Part shown: positions 9,801-18,752 of the stretch, one piece after another
Position numbering within the stretch: position 1 is the stretch's first letter
Layout of the letters: the number at the start of each line of letters is the position of its first letter
Assembly: GCA_009924135.1 (NCBI GenBank)
Contig: RFSE01000017.1
Location: 1 to 51,093, forward strand
DNA length: 51,093 bases
Source of the DNA: Pseudomonadota bacterium
GTDB lineage: Bacteria > Verrucomicrobiota > Verrucomicrobiia > Limisphaerales > SXTU01
Reading direction: 5' to 3'
The notes under the pieces: model-generated
Told to the model about the DNA's origin: nothing
The model's input: only the letters and a program-made list of their open reading frames with translations
The model's database searches: none
Position numbers and translations under genes: made by a program

Positions 9801-12800
9801 TTACTCATTGGCGCTCATTTCGCGACCCCGAATCTCCCGGAACTGCCGGCTGCCCACGACCAGTTCCACGGCCGTCGTAACACGATGTTCGTTGGCCACG
9901 AGCTGCTTCACCATCTCGTCGAGCAACGGCTGGTCGCTCAACTGCACGCTGCGTCCGAGCGCGTAGCCCAGCAGCTTCCGGCAGAACTGCCGCTCGAACG
10001 CCTCGCGGCGCGTCGTGAGCAGGTAGTTCCGCAGCCCGTTGAGGCCGTCGAGTTCCGTGCCATCCGCCGTGCGGGTGCGCGAGTCAATCGCCAGGCCGGC
10101 CGCGTCCTTCGTGCGCAGCCGGCCGATGGCATCGTAGCGTTCCAGCGCGAAGCCGAACGGATCAATGCGCGCGTGGCATCCGGCGCACTTGGCATCAGAG
10201 CTGTGCTTCTCGGTGAGGGCGCGCTCGGTGAGGCCGGCCGGGGCTTCCTCGGGCAGCACGGGCACGCCCTTGGGGGGACGCGGCAGCCGCTCGCCCAGCA
10301 GCGTTTCACTCAGCCAGTTGCCCCGGAGGATCGGACTCGTGCGCGAGGCCCCGCTCTGTTTCGCCAGTGTCGCGCCAAAGCCCAGCACGCCGCCGCGTCC
10401 CTGCGCCCGCACGCCCGCCACGCGTTGCCAGTCGGAATCCGAACCCGGCAGCTTGGACCCGGCAACCGGTTTCAATTCGTAGTGCTTCGCGAGCGTGGCG
10501 TTTACGAAGGTGTAATCCGCATCCAGCAGCGCCAGCACGGAGCCATCCTGCTGGAAGAGGTCCGTGAAGAAGCGTATCGGCTCCTCGTTCAACGCCCCGC
10601 GCACGGAGGTGAACGTGGGGAAATGCCGTTCGCTCTTCTCGTCGAGCTTGTCGAGATCGCGCGTGTGCAGCCACTGCGCGCCAAATTCGACGGCCAGCCG
10701 CCGCACGCGGGCGTCCTGTAACATCCGCCGCATCTGCGCCACCAGCACCCCCGGCTCGTGCAGCTTGCCGGTGGTCGCCAGTGCGGCCAATTCGGAGTCC
10801 GGCGCCGAGGACCACAGGAAGTAGCTCAACCGCGTGGCCAGCTCGAGGTCGCTGACCGGTGACTGCCCCTTGCCCGCCGTGGGCTGCTCCAGCTTGTAGA
10901 GGAAGCCGGGCGCGACGAACACCCGGGCCAAGGTCATTCGCAGTGCGGTTTCATGCGGGAGGTCCTGCGTGCGTAACTTGCGGTAAAGCGTTTGCAATTC
11001 CTCCCGTTCAATGCTTTTCAGCGGCCGCCGCCACGCGCGTTCGGCGAAGTTGACGATGCCGTCCAACTGCTTGGGCTCAGCTGCGACGAGTTCCGCGCGA
11101 AAGGCTGCCGCGCGTTGCTTGATCGGTTCGCGCATCGGCGTGAACACCGCCGGGTCCGCGTCCTGCGTGGCGAACTGCCAGATTTGCTCGAACGCCTCCA
11201 CCATCTTGAACGCGTCATGGCTGACGAAGTGCAACTCGGCCCAGAGCCGCTCCAGCTCGGCGGCCTGCGCGTCGTCCAGCATCAGGCGACGGAGCTGGTC
11301 GTCCTCGCGGTAATAGAGCGTGAGCGTCACCACCTCGTCCACCGGCACAATCTTCGTGTAGCAAAGCGCGGCCGGGAAAAGGTCGCGGAACTGGTCGAAG
11401 GCGCCTTCGATACGTTTCCGCGCCGCGCTATTCTCCGCCACCAGGATCGGTGCATCCGAGCCGATGGGCCGTTCACCGTCCGACCACGTGCTCTTGCCCC
11501 CCAGCTCCTTCACCGCCCCGGCGGCGAGGCCGGCCGCACTCGTGGGCTTCGTAAGCGTGGCATCCATCTGCACGCTGCCCTCCACTCCGGTGGGCAGGTG
11601 CAACGTGGCCGTGGTGACGAACTCGCAGCCTTCCACCAAGTCTGCCGGCAGCCGAACTTCAATTACGGATGGCGCGCGCACGCAGAGGTCCGCGGGGGGA
11701 AGAGTCGAACCATCCGGGTGCTTGCCAAAGAGCGATGGATCGAGACCGAAGGAATTTGAGATTTGAGATTTGGGGTTTGGAATTTCAGAGGCTTCCTTCC
11801 GCCGGCTGCCAATCAACGGTCCGTTGGCCGCGAGCAACTGGCGGCGAAGCAGCGCATCAGGCGCGTCCTTTTTGAGATTCACGGACGAGCTTTGCAGAAG
11901 GTTTTGCACATCCTCGGCGAGGGTACGCTTCGCGGTCACGTCGGTCGTGCCCAGCCATTTCGCCAGCAACGAGCCCACTGGAATCACCGTGTTCGTGCCG
12001 CCGCCCTTGTCTGGTTCACTGTAGAAATGCCACACGGTCGGATTGCCCAGCAGGTCGGCGTGCGGATTGCCGGCGAGCAAGTTGGGGGAGACATCCTTGG
12101 CGAGATTCCACTGCTGGCCGCTGTCGGACTTGAGGTTTAGTTCGAGCGCCGTGAGGTCACAGGAGTGATTGCTGTCGCGTGGCCCAACGATGAGGGACAC
12201 CAAGTCGCCCGGCTGCACTGCGATCGATTCGAACGGGCCGAACTTCACTTCCTTGGCTCCCTGCGCGGTACCGGAAGCGAGCCGTTGCCGCGTGTTGCCG
12301 CGCCGGACTTCCACCCACCACTCGACCCCGTTGCCGCACTCGGGATGCGCGTGTTGCACGGAGCCATCCACCTGCAGGTGCGCGGTGACGGGGCTGCTCC
12401 AGCCGACACACACGCGTAGTTTGGGCGAAGGGTGCACGGCGATGCTGTGCGGCTTCATGGTGCCGGGAATACGCACGGACTGGCCGGAGGAATTGGCGAG
12501 CACGCCCAGCGCTTCCGCGCCGGTCCAACCCTTGATGAAATCGTAGTGTTGCGCACTCTCCGTCTTGCCCTTGATGTGCGTGGACACCTGCACGGGACCA
12601 CCGCCGATGCCCAGGTAATCCAGCCACGCGGAGAGCAGCCCAGGCTCCACGCCATGCTTCTTCGCCAACGCCTCCAACGCGGCCTTGTCCGCGAGTTCGC
12701 CGGCATCTGCGGCAGCGGCGAGACACTTTACAGCACTGGCCGCCACTTGCTCGCGCTGCGTTGCCAAGGTCGCCACGGCGTCCCGCACGTCGCGCAAGCG

Positions 12801-14012
12801 CAGATCCGGCCGGCCCGGCGCGACCAGGCGGGGATTCTCCCAGACGGCGAAGTCGTGGTCGTTCCCGTCGCCCGCGTCGGAGGCGACCAGATAGAGGGTC
12901 ACATCGTTACCATTGGTCGCGCTGGCGAACTTCACCCGCACTTCGCGGGCGGTGGCCAGCGGTGACACCGGCATCTGCCAGGCCTTCGGACCGTTGCGTT
13001 TGCCAATGTGGCCGACCGTCGTGAACCGCCACAGCCCGCGCTGCCATTGGGCGATGGCGGCTGCGAGGGCCGGCGCGTCGCCGGGCTTGGCGGTGCGCCA
13101 CTGGGCCCGTACCAGATCGAGGACGAGCGAGGGCTGCGGGTCGTTGAGCGCCGTCCAGAGGAGGCCCAGATACTTGGCGTTCAGCCCGCGCGACTTGGCG
13201 ACCTCGGCGATAGACGTGCGCTTGGTCGTCAACGCGTCCCGCTCTTCCAGCGTCGCCGCGAGGTACTTCGCCACCGGGAGCACGCCGCCGTCCTTCGTGT
13301 CGAACTTGATGCCCTGCAAATTCACCGCCGTACCGCCGCCCTTCTCGGAGTATTGCGCGTAAAACGAACGGATGGCTGTGAGCCGTTCCTCGGTCCAGTC
13401 CCGCTGCGACGTGTGCGGTGAGAAGTGCACGCCGTCCGGGAGCAGCACCGCGTGCGCGGCGATGTCCTTCGCGGTGTCGAGATACTTCGTGAGCAGCGCG
13501 GGTGACATCACGAGCGCCGCCCCGGTGTTGGAGAAGCCCTCGCCGGCCGCACCGTCCACGGGGAATTCGCGCGCGGGGTCCAGCGACTCCACGCCCGTGA
13601 GGTCACGCACGGTGTAGGTGTATTCCGCGTTCGAGAGCCGCCGCAGCACGACGGGGCCGGGATCACCCGCGTGGGCCTTGGCGATGTCGCCGAGCGTGCC
13701 CCGCACCCAGGCGATCAGCTGGGTCTTCTGCGCGCTGGTGAGCTGCGGCTTGTCCTTGGGCGGCATCTCGCCGAGTTCGAGCTGTTCCTCGACCTGTTGC
13801 CAGATCTTCGGCGCGGACTTCACGGTGTCGAGGGACTTGAAGCGTTCGAGGTCCAGGTCGCCCTTGTGATCCTTTGTGGAGTGGCACTTGACGCAGAACT
13901 CGTTCAGCACCGGACGGACTTCCTTCTGAAAGTCCGCCGCCACGGCGCGTCCGCCAAGGTTGGGCAGGACGAGGACTGCGGAGAACGTGAGGAGTTTGAC
14001 AATTGGATTCAT
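9801..14012 (-). CDS. Very large planctomycete-type cytochrome/PSD protein (copy B)
   Basis: A 1403-residue exported protein with a signal peptide at about 1-26 and a heme motif CVKCH at 40-44, followed by DUF1587-like sequence (NAEYTYTVRDLTG). The C-terminal third carries DUF1592 ([18 protein letters not shown]), DUF1588 with CAGCH near residue 1276 followed by ARIDPFGFALERYDAIG, and DUF1585 at the end (LVVGSRQFREIRG). The middle (about 200-870) is a long beta-rich insertion not found in ordinary family members; it looks like carbohydrate-binding or LamG-type sandwich folds, but I cannot name a family. Residues about 742-753 (IPNPKSQISNSF) come from a heptad DNA repeat inserted in frame. The start overlaps the DUF1501 stop by 4 nt, so the genes are coupled. 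A stretch of about 270 nt downstream (9533-9800) holds nothing recognisable. Confidence 0.87.
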   Translation of the reverse strand: MNPIVKLLTFSAVLVLPNLGGRAVAADFQKEVRPVLNEFCVKCHSTKDHKGDLDLERFKSLDTVKSAPKIWQQVEEQLELGEMPPKDKPQLTSAQKTQLIAWVRGTLGDIAKAHAGDPGPVVLRRLSNAEYTYTVRDLTGVESLDPAREFPVDGAAGEGFSNTGAALVMSPALLTKYLDTAKDIAAHAVLLPDGVHFSPHTSQRDWTEERLTAIRSFYAQYSEKGGGTAVNLQGIKFDTKDGGVLPVAKYLAATLEERDALTTKRTSIAEVAKSRGLNAKYLGLLWTALNDPQPSLVLDLVRAQWRTAKPGDAPALAAAIAQWQRGLWRFTTVGHIGKRNGPKAWQMPVSPLATAREVRVKFASATNGNDVTLYLVASDAGDGNDHDFAVWENPRLVAPGRPDLRLRDVRDAVATLATQREQVAASAVKCLAAAADAGELADKAALEALAKKHGVEPGLLSAWLDYLGIGGGPVQVSTHIKGKTESAQHYDFIKGWTGAEALGVLANSSGQSVRIPGTMKPHSIAVHPSPKLRVCVGWSSPVTAHLQVDGSVQHAHPECGNGVEWWVEVRRGNTRQRLASGTAQGAKEVKFGPFESIAVQPGDLVSLIVGPRDSNHSCDLTALELNLKSDSGQQWNLAKDVSPNLLAGNPHADLLGNPTVWHFYSEPDKGGGTNTVIPVGSLLAKWLGTTDVTAKRTLAEDVQNLLQSSSVNLKKDAPDALLRRQLLAANGPLIGSRRKEASEIPNPKSQISNSFGLDPSLFGKHPDGSTLPPADLCVRAPSVIEVRLPADLVEGCEFVTTATLHLPTGVEGSVQMDATLTKPTSAAGLAAGAVKELGGKSTWSDGERPIGSDAPILVAENSAARKRIEGAFDQFRDLFPAALCYTKIVPVDEVVTLTLYYREDDQLRRLMLDDAQAAELERLWAELHFVSHDAFKMVEAFEQIWQFATQDADPAVFTPMREPIKQRAAAFRAELVAAEPKQLDGIVNFAERAWRRPLKSIEREELQTLYRKLRTQDLPHETALRMTLARVFVAPGFLYKLEQPTAGKGQSPVSDLELATRLSYFLWSSAPDSELAALATTGKLHEPGVLVAQMRRMLQDARVRRLAVEFGAQWLHTRDLDKLDEKSERHFPTFTSVRGALNEEPIRFFTDLFQQDGSVLALLDADYTFVNATLAKHYELKPVAGSKLPGSDSDWQRVAGVRAQGRGGVLGFGATLAKQSGASRTSPILRGNWLSETLLGERLPRPPKGVPVLPEEAPAGLTERALTEKHSSDAKCAGCHARIDPFGFALERYDAIGRLRTKDAAGLAIDSRTRTADGTELDGLNGLRNYLLTTRREAFERQFCRKLLGYALGRSVQLSDQPLLDEMVKQLVANEHRVTTAVELVVGSRQFREIRGREMSANE
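11754..11788. repeat. In-frame heptad repeat inside PSD copy B
   Basis: Five consecutive 7-nt units on the plus strand: ATTTGAG, ATTTGAG, ATTTGGG, GTTTGGA, ATTTCAG. Read on the minus strand as part of the gene they give the low-complexity peptide IPNPKSQISNS, which interrupts otherwise normal coding sequence. The 35-nt tract is much more AT-rich than the gene around it. No matching opposite arm is seen nearby, so this would be a single-armed copy. Confidence 0.7.
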
Positions 14013-15403
14013 GCTAGGACTTCTCTTACGACGTTGGCGCCTTCCACTCCCGTGAGCCGAAAATCCAGCCCCGCGTGACGGTAGGTGAGTTTCTCATGAT
14101 CAAAGCCCATGAGATGCAGGATGGTGGCGTGGAAATCGTGGACATGCACCGGCTGCTCGACTGCGCGAAGACCGATCTCATCCGTGGCCCCGTGCACGAG
14201 GCCAGGCTTCACGCCGCCGCCGGCCAGCCACGAGCTAAAGGCCCAGGGGTGATGCTCGCGGCCTTTGGCGTCCGCTGTGTTGTTGAAGGGCGTGCGCCCA
14301 AACTCGGTGGTCCAGACGACGAGCGTGTCTTCCAACAAACCGCGCTGCTTGAGATCACGCAGCAGCGCGGCGATGGGCTGGTCCACGTTCTTCGCGAGCG
14401 GCACATGCGTCATCATGTCGCCGTGGGCATCCCAGTTGCCGGAGGAACCAGTATCGATGAGTTCCACAAAGCGCACCCCGCGTTCAACCAGCCGGCGAGC
14501 CGCGAGACACTGCCAGCCGAAGCCGGTGGTCTGACCGCGTTGCAGGCCGTAACTGGCGAGTGTGGCCTCGGATTCCTGTTTGAGATCAAACGCATCCGGC
14601 ACGGCCATCTGCATGCCGAAAGCGGTCTCGAAGGTGCGCAGGCGGGCGGCCAGCAACGGGTCGGCCGCGCGCGCGGCGAGGTGCTCCTCGTTCATCTGCC
14701 GCAAGGCGGCAAGTTCGAGCTGCTGGCGGGCCGTGGGAACGCGCGGCGCGACGTTGGCTACCGGCTCGGCTCCCGGAACTACGAGCGTGCCCTGATGCGC
14801 CCCGGGCAGGAAGTCGCTCGCGAAGACCTGCGTGCCCGCATAGGTCTGTTTCGGGGCAATGACAACGAAGCCGGGCAGGTTGCGGTTCAAGGTGCCGAGG
14901 CCATAGGTGGCCCATGAGCCGATGCTGGGCCGCGATTGTGCAAACGAGCCCGTGTGCATGCCCAGCGTGGCGTTGTAGTGGTTCGAGTGCGAGGTGTGCA
15001 TCGAACGGATCAGCGCCAGGTCATCGACACATTGCGCGACGTGGGGGAACAACGTGCTGACCTCGGTGCCGCACTGGCCGTGCTTCGCAAACTCCCACTG
15101 CGGCCGCTTCAAATAAATGCGCTCGTAGCCGGGCCGGCCCTTGATCTCCGGGTGGTCGGCTTTGATCTCCTTGCCGTGGTCGCGGGTAAGCGCCGGCTTC
15201 GGATCAAAGGTATCCACATGTGACACGCCGCCGGTCATGAACAGGAAGATGACGCGCTTCGCCTTGGCCGGAAAATGCGGCTGCTTTGGTGCGAGCGGGT
15301 CCGCATCGTCGGCGAGCAGTTGCTGGATAATGCCGGGGAACACGAGCGAGCCGATGGCAGCCGAGTGCAGGAAGTGGCGGCGGGGGGAGCGTGGCGTGTT
15401 CAT
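14009..15403 (-). CDS. DUF1501 family protein, Tat-exported
   Basis: A 464-residue DUF1501 protein, a family with an alkaline-phosphatase/sulfatase-like fold. The twin-arginine-type leader is SPRRHFLHSAAIGSLVFPG. Family blocks are easy to see: KRVIFLFMTGGVSHVDTFDPKP, SMHTSHSNHYNATLGMHTG, RPSIGSWATYGLGT, the RGVRFVELIDTGSSGNWDAH metal-site block, VVWTTEFGRTPF, GREHHPWAFSSWLAGGG and a C-terminal HDFHATILHLMGFDHEKLTYRHAGLDFRLTGV. It lies between a DUF1549/DUF1553 protein upstream and a giant PSD protein downstream (4-nt overlap), the usual PVC arrangement. Substrate unknown; export is inferred from the leader. The region just upstream of its start codon is occupied by one arm of an inverted repeat. 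Confidence 0.92.
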   Translation of the reverse strand: MNTPRSPRRHFLHSAAIGSLVFPGIIQQLLADDADPLAPKQPHFPAKAKRVIFLFMTGGVSHVDTFDPKPALTRDHGKEIKADHPEIKGRPGYERIYLKRPQWEFAKHGQCGTEVSTLFPHVAQCVDDLALIRSMHTSHSNHYNATLGMHTGSFAQSRPSIGSWATYGLGTLNRNLPGFVVIAPKQTYAGTQVFASDFLPGAHQGTLVVPGAEPVANVAPRVPTARQQLELAALRQMNEEHLAARAADPLLAARLRTFETAFGMQMAVPDAFDLKQESEATLASYGLQRGQTTGFGWQCLAARRLVERGVRFVELIDTGSSGNWDAHGDMMTHVPLAKNVDQPIAALLRDLKQRGLLEDTLVVWTTEFGRTPFNNTADAKGREHHPWAFSSWLAGGGVKPGLVHGATDEIGLRAVEQPVHVHDFHATILHLMGFDHEKLTYRHAGLDFRLTGVEGANVVREVLA

Positions 15404-15408
15404 GTTAT

Positions 15409-15605
15409 CCAGCAGATTCAGGGAGGACAGCAGATTTCAAATTTTGGGATGACTGACGAAACAGAGGTCGGCGGCGGTTTTGCCGAAATGTAAGACGATG
15501 CCCCAATTGACTTCGACTGTCGTGAGCCTCTGCTCACGGCAGCCGCCAAACTGGTTGTGACAGTGATTCCGATCTTAAATCTGTTGGCCTTCATGAATCT
15601 GCTGG
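15409..15605. repeat. 29-bp imperfect inverted repeat flanking the DUF1501/DUF1553 intergenic region
   Basis: The arms are 15409-15437 and 15577-15605, identical as reverse complements at 25 of 29 positions. Each arm holds two copies of CAGCAGATT (one degenerate in the right arm). The element fills almost the whole 215-nt gap between the DUF1553 gene and the DUF1501 gene; the left arm begins 6 nt upstream of the DUF1501 start. The same repeat family occurs inside the neighbouring gene at 16179-16265. Confidence 0.75.
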
Positions 15606-15618
15606 AAGAAAAAGGTAA

Positions 15619-18600
15619 TTAATCAAGGTGCAGGAACTCATTGCTGGCGAGCAGCACGCGCGCGTAGGCGGCCCATTGTTCCGGCGGAGAAGCGGGATAA
15701 GCCGCCAGGAATTTTAGGCAGCGTTCGCGTTCGGCAGCCGTGGGTGTCCGCTGGAACAGCCGGCGGTAGGCTTGAACCACCCGTGCTTCATCGGTCGGGA
15801 GTTTCATCAGCGCAGCGGCGAAGGCCCCGGCCTGGGCGTGGAAGAACGGGTCGTTGATGAAATAGAGCGCCTGCGTGGGCACGGTGGTCGTCTGCCGGAT
15901 GGCGGTGCTGGCATTGGGATCGGCTCCGTCGAATAAGGCGAGAAACGGATGCCGCCGCTGCCGCTGCACCATGAGGTAGGCACTGCGCTTGGGGGTGTCA
16001 TACACGGCGTTGAACGGATTGTGCTGCGTAAACTTCCACGAGGCCTCGACCGGAAAGGGATGCGCCTCGGCGGGGGTGGGATCAAGTTGCGCGGAGACGG
16101 TGAGCAGGCTGTCCCGCATCTCCTCGGCGGTCAGGCGCCGACGCGTGAAGTGGGCGAACAGGTGGTTGTTGGGATCTCCAGCAGATTCAGGGAGGCCAGC
16201 AGATTGGCTTTTGAGAGGGGTGGATCGATTCAAAGAAGCATCTGCTGGCCTCCCTGAATCTGCTGCAGAACAGGCGCGTTGATACGCGGCGCTGCCCATG
16301 ATGAGCCGGTGCATCGCCTTCACGCTATAGCCGCTGGCGACAAATTGGGAAGCGAGCCAGTCCAGCAACTCAGGATGCGTGGGTTTCTCTCCGCGGGCGC
16401 CGAAGTCGTTCGGCGAAGGCACCAAGCCGCTGCCGAAATGCCATTGCCAGAGGCGGTTCACCATCACGCGGGCGGCGATCGGGCTCTTCGCGATCCAATT
16501 GCCGAGTTCCCGCCGTCCGCTGCCAGCGTCTGCTGGAACCGCATCACCACCCAAAATGGCGAGCCAGCGACGCGGTACTTCATCGCCCGGTTTGTCGGGA
16601 TCGCCCCGCAGTTGGAACCGGGCGTTCTTCGCCTTGGCTTCAATGACGGCATATGCCACGGGAATCACCGGCGCCGGCTCGACTTCCACCGGCTTGTCCG
16701 GCAACTGCCGGCCCGCACTCACCAGCGCCGGGCCATAGTCCGGCGCGGCGACATGGTGTAGTTCGAACGCGACGCCATCGAGTTTCGCCGGATGCACATC
16801 TGCCACGCGGCCCGTGATCGCAACTTCGCCATCCAGCGGACTCACCCACGCGACGGCCACGGGACGATTCGGTCCCGGATGCACAAAGAACGATTCCGCT
16901 TGGAGCGTGGTCCAGACCATCACCGGTTGTTTGGCGGAGTTCACGAACACGGACGGTTCGCTGCCGAGGCTCCATTTCTTCAAGGCGCTGTTGCCATTGA
17001 TCGAGTCGGCCTTTTCGGTGAGAAAGACCGGTCCCTTGGGCGTGACTTCAATGAAGCACCACTCGGCGCCATCGCGACCGGGATGGGGATTTTGTTGCGT
17101 GAGGTTTTGCACGAGTTCCGCCACGCTCCACACGCGGCCGGTGCCGCCGGTTTCGCGAATGGTCCACTCGACGAGTGTGCTGTCGGCACCGTGGGAGGCA
17201 TTCGGCAGGACCGTGAGCTGGAGCAGCTCGCCCTTGCGCACTGCAATCTTCATCAAGGCCTCGCCGGCCACCGCTGCGAAGTCCACGGACTGGCCTTCAT
17301 CCACCTGCGCCCGGGCGAGGAGCCGCGTGTTCTTTGCGGCCACATCACCAAGGGTCTTCTGGGCGGCACTGGCAAGTTCCGCCCGACGCTTTTGTTCAGC
17401 CTCGGCCTTTGCGTTGCGTTCGCGCCAGGGCTTCATCATCGCCTCGGCCTGCGCGGCGGGGATCAGCGGCACCATGTCACGCGGCTGGCCCTTGGGCTCG
17501 CAACCCGGAAACGCAAAGCGCGTGCTCTCAAAGATGCCGTAGAGCGCGTAGTAATCTTGCGAAGTGATGGGATCGTACTTGTGATCGTGGCAGCGGGCGC
17601 AGCCGGTTGTGAGGCCGAGGAAGTTCTTGCCCACGTTGTCGATCACGTCCTCGAAGGTGAGGTACATGTCCTTGTCGATGTCGTGGCCGAAACGCCGCGC
17701 GATGGCGAGGTAGCCCGTGGCCACGATCCCCGCGCTGCGTTCGCCGTCCGCCTTGTCCGCGTTCACGATGTCGCCCGCGAGCTGCCAGCGCACGAAATCG
17801 TCATATGGCATGTCGTGGTTGAAGGCGTCCATCACCCAGTTCCGATACCGCCACGCGTGCAGCAACGGCCGGTCCGTGTTCTCCCCGGCGGTGTCTGCAT
17901 ACCGCACGACATCGAGCCAATGCCGCCCCCATTGGACGCCGTATTGGGGCGAGGCGAGCAGGCGCTCGATGACCCTCGTGAACGCCTCCGGTGAGCGATC
18001 CGCGACAAACGCCTCCACTTCCTCCGGTGTGGGCGGCAAGCCCGTGAGATCGTAAGTTGCGCGGCGAATCAGCGTCCGCGGGTCCGCCGCTGCCACCGGC
18101 TTCACCGTCCTGGCCGCCAGCCGCTCATTAACGAACGCATCAATCCGCGCCGGAGCGGGCTTTGCTTCCGGCGAGGGCAGCGGTTGGAACGCCCACCAGC
18201 GTCTGGCTTCGTCGGCCTTCATCCCGCCCACCTTGGCCAGCGGCTCCCGCGGATCTGGAGCACCCTGTCTGACCCATTCGGTAAGCAGCGCGATCTTTGG
18301 CTCGCTCAGTTTGCCGCCGTGTTTCTGTGGCGGCATGGCCAAATCCTTGTCCTGATATCGCACCGCCTTGATGAGCAGCGACTCCTCCGGTTTCCCCGGC
18401 ACGATCACCGCGCCGGAGTGGCCGCCCTTCTGCCAACCCGCCCGCGTGTCCAGGGCCAGCCCGGCCTTGGTTTTTTCGCCGCTGTGACATTCGTAGCAAT
18501 GCTCGACGAGGAGCGGCCGGATCTTCGCCTCGAAGAACTCGGTGCCGGCGTCCGCAGCTGCCAGGGAAGGCAGGCAAGCCATCCCCAGCACAGTCAACGG

Positions 18601-18621
18601 ACGGAGCAGTTTCGATTTCAT
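15619..18621 (-). CDS. PSCyt1-DUF1549-DUF1553 planctomycete cytochrome C protein
   Basis: The start at 18621 gives MKSKLLRPLTVLGMACLPSL, a signal peptide; the frame is open further upstream but non-coding in character. The 1000-residue protein has PSCyt1 with the heme motif CYECH at 42-46 and the typical SGEKTKAGLALDTRAGWQKGG; then DUF1549 (about 140-350: RIDAFVNERL, TYDLTGLPPTPEEV, GRHWLDVVRYADTAG, TGCARCHDHKYDPIT, which adds another heme-type CARCH); then a beta-rich middle; then DUF1553 (about 620-1000: WIAKSPIAARVMVNRLWQWH, RRRLTAEEMRDSLL, TTTVPTQALYFINDP). Residues about 786-815 are an in-frame inverted-repeat insertion placed just before the NNHLFAHFTRRRL motif. It heads the operon with DUF1501 and PSD copy B. 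Function of the family is unproven; periplasmic. Confidence 0.92.
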   Translation of the reverse strand: MKSKLLRPLTVLGMACLPSLAAADAGTEFFEAKIRPLLVEHCYECHSGEKTKAGLALDTRAGWQKGGHSGAVIVPGKPEESLLIKAVRYQDKDLAMPPQKHGGKLSEPKIALLTEWVRQGAPDPREPLAKVGGMKADEARRWWAFQPLPSPEAKPAPARIDAFVNERLAARTVKPVAAADPRTLIRRATYDLTGLPPTPEEVEAFVADRSPEAFTRVIERLLASPQYGVQWGRHWLDVVRYADTAGENTDRPLLHAWRYRNWVMDAFNHDMPYDDFVRWQLAGDIVNADKADGERSAGIVATGYLAIARRFGHDIDKDMYLTFEDVIDNVGKNFLGLTTGCARCHDHKYDPITSQDYYALYGIFESTRFAFPGCEPKGQPRDMVPLIPAAQAEAMMKPWRERNAKAEAEQKRRAELASAAQKTLGDVAAKNTRLLARAQVDEGQSVDFAAVAGEALMKIAVRKGELLQLTVLPNASHGADSTLVEWTIRETGGTGRVWSVAELVQNLTQQNPHPGRDGAEWCFIEVTPKGPVFLTEKADSINGNSALKKWSLGSEPSVFVNSAKQPVMVWTTLQAESFFVHPGPNRPVAVAWVSPLDGEVAITGRVADVHPAKLDGVAFELHHVAAPDYGPALVSAGRQLPDKPVEVEPAPVIPVAYAVIEAKAKNARFQLRGDPDKPGDEVPRRWLAILGGDAVPADAGSGRRELGNWIAKSPIAARVMVNRLWQWHFGSGLVPSPNDFGARGEKPTHPELLDWLASQFVASGYSVKAMHRLIMGSAAYQRACSAADSGRPADASLNRSTPLKSQSAGLPESAGDPNNHLFAHFTRRRLTAEEMRDSLLTVSAQLDPTPAEAHPFPVEASWKFTQHNPFNAVYDTPKRSAYLMVQRQRRHPFLALFDGADPNASTAIRQTTTVPTQALYFINDPFFHAQAGAFAAALMKLPTDEARVVQAYRRLFQRTPTAAERERCLKFLAAYPASPPEQWAAYARVLLASNEFLHLD
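16179..16265. repeat. Perfect 26-bp inverted repeat inserted in frame in the DUF1553 gene
   Basis: Positions 16179-16204 and 16240-16265 are exact reverse complements with a 35-nt loop. The element reads through without a stop and encodes a peptide containing SGRPADAS and GLPESAGD, which the family normally lacks at this position (the family runs from a YxxS motif directly to DPxNxL). Each arm contains two CAGCAGATT units 18 nt apart, the same as the intergenic element at 15409-15605. Confidence 0.85.
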
Positions 18622-18752
18622 CAATTCACTCGTCACAACAGCTTCAAGTCCGACTGCCCGGCGAGGCGGGAGACCGTGACCATCGTGCCCCGCGCAGCGA
18701 GCAGCGCGGAACACAACCGGGCGGGGCAGGTCAAATGGGGCATGACGGTGGG

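Noticed and set aside
14009..15403. Considering the DUF1501 protein as a true sulfatase or alkaline phosphatase
   Set aside because: It belongs to the fold group, but no formylglycine-type C/S-x-P-x-R motif is visible, so a specific enzyme name would be overcall.
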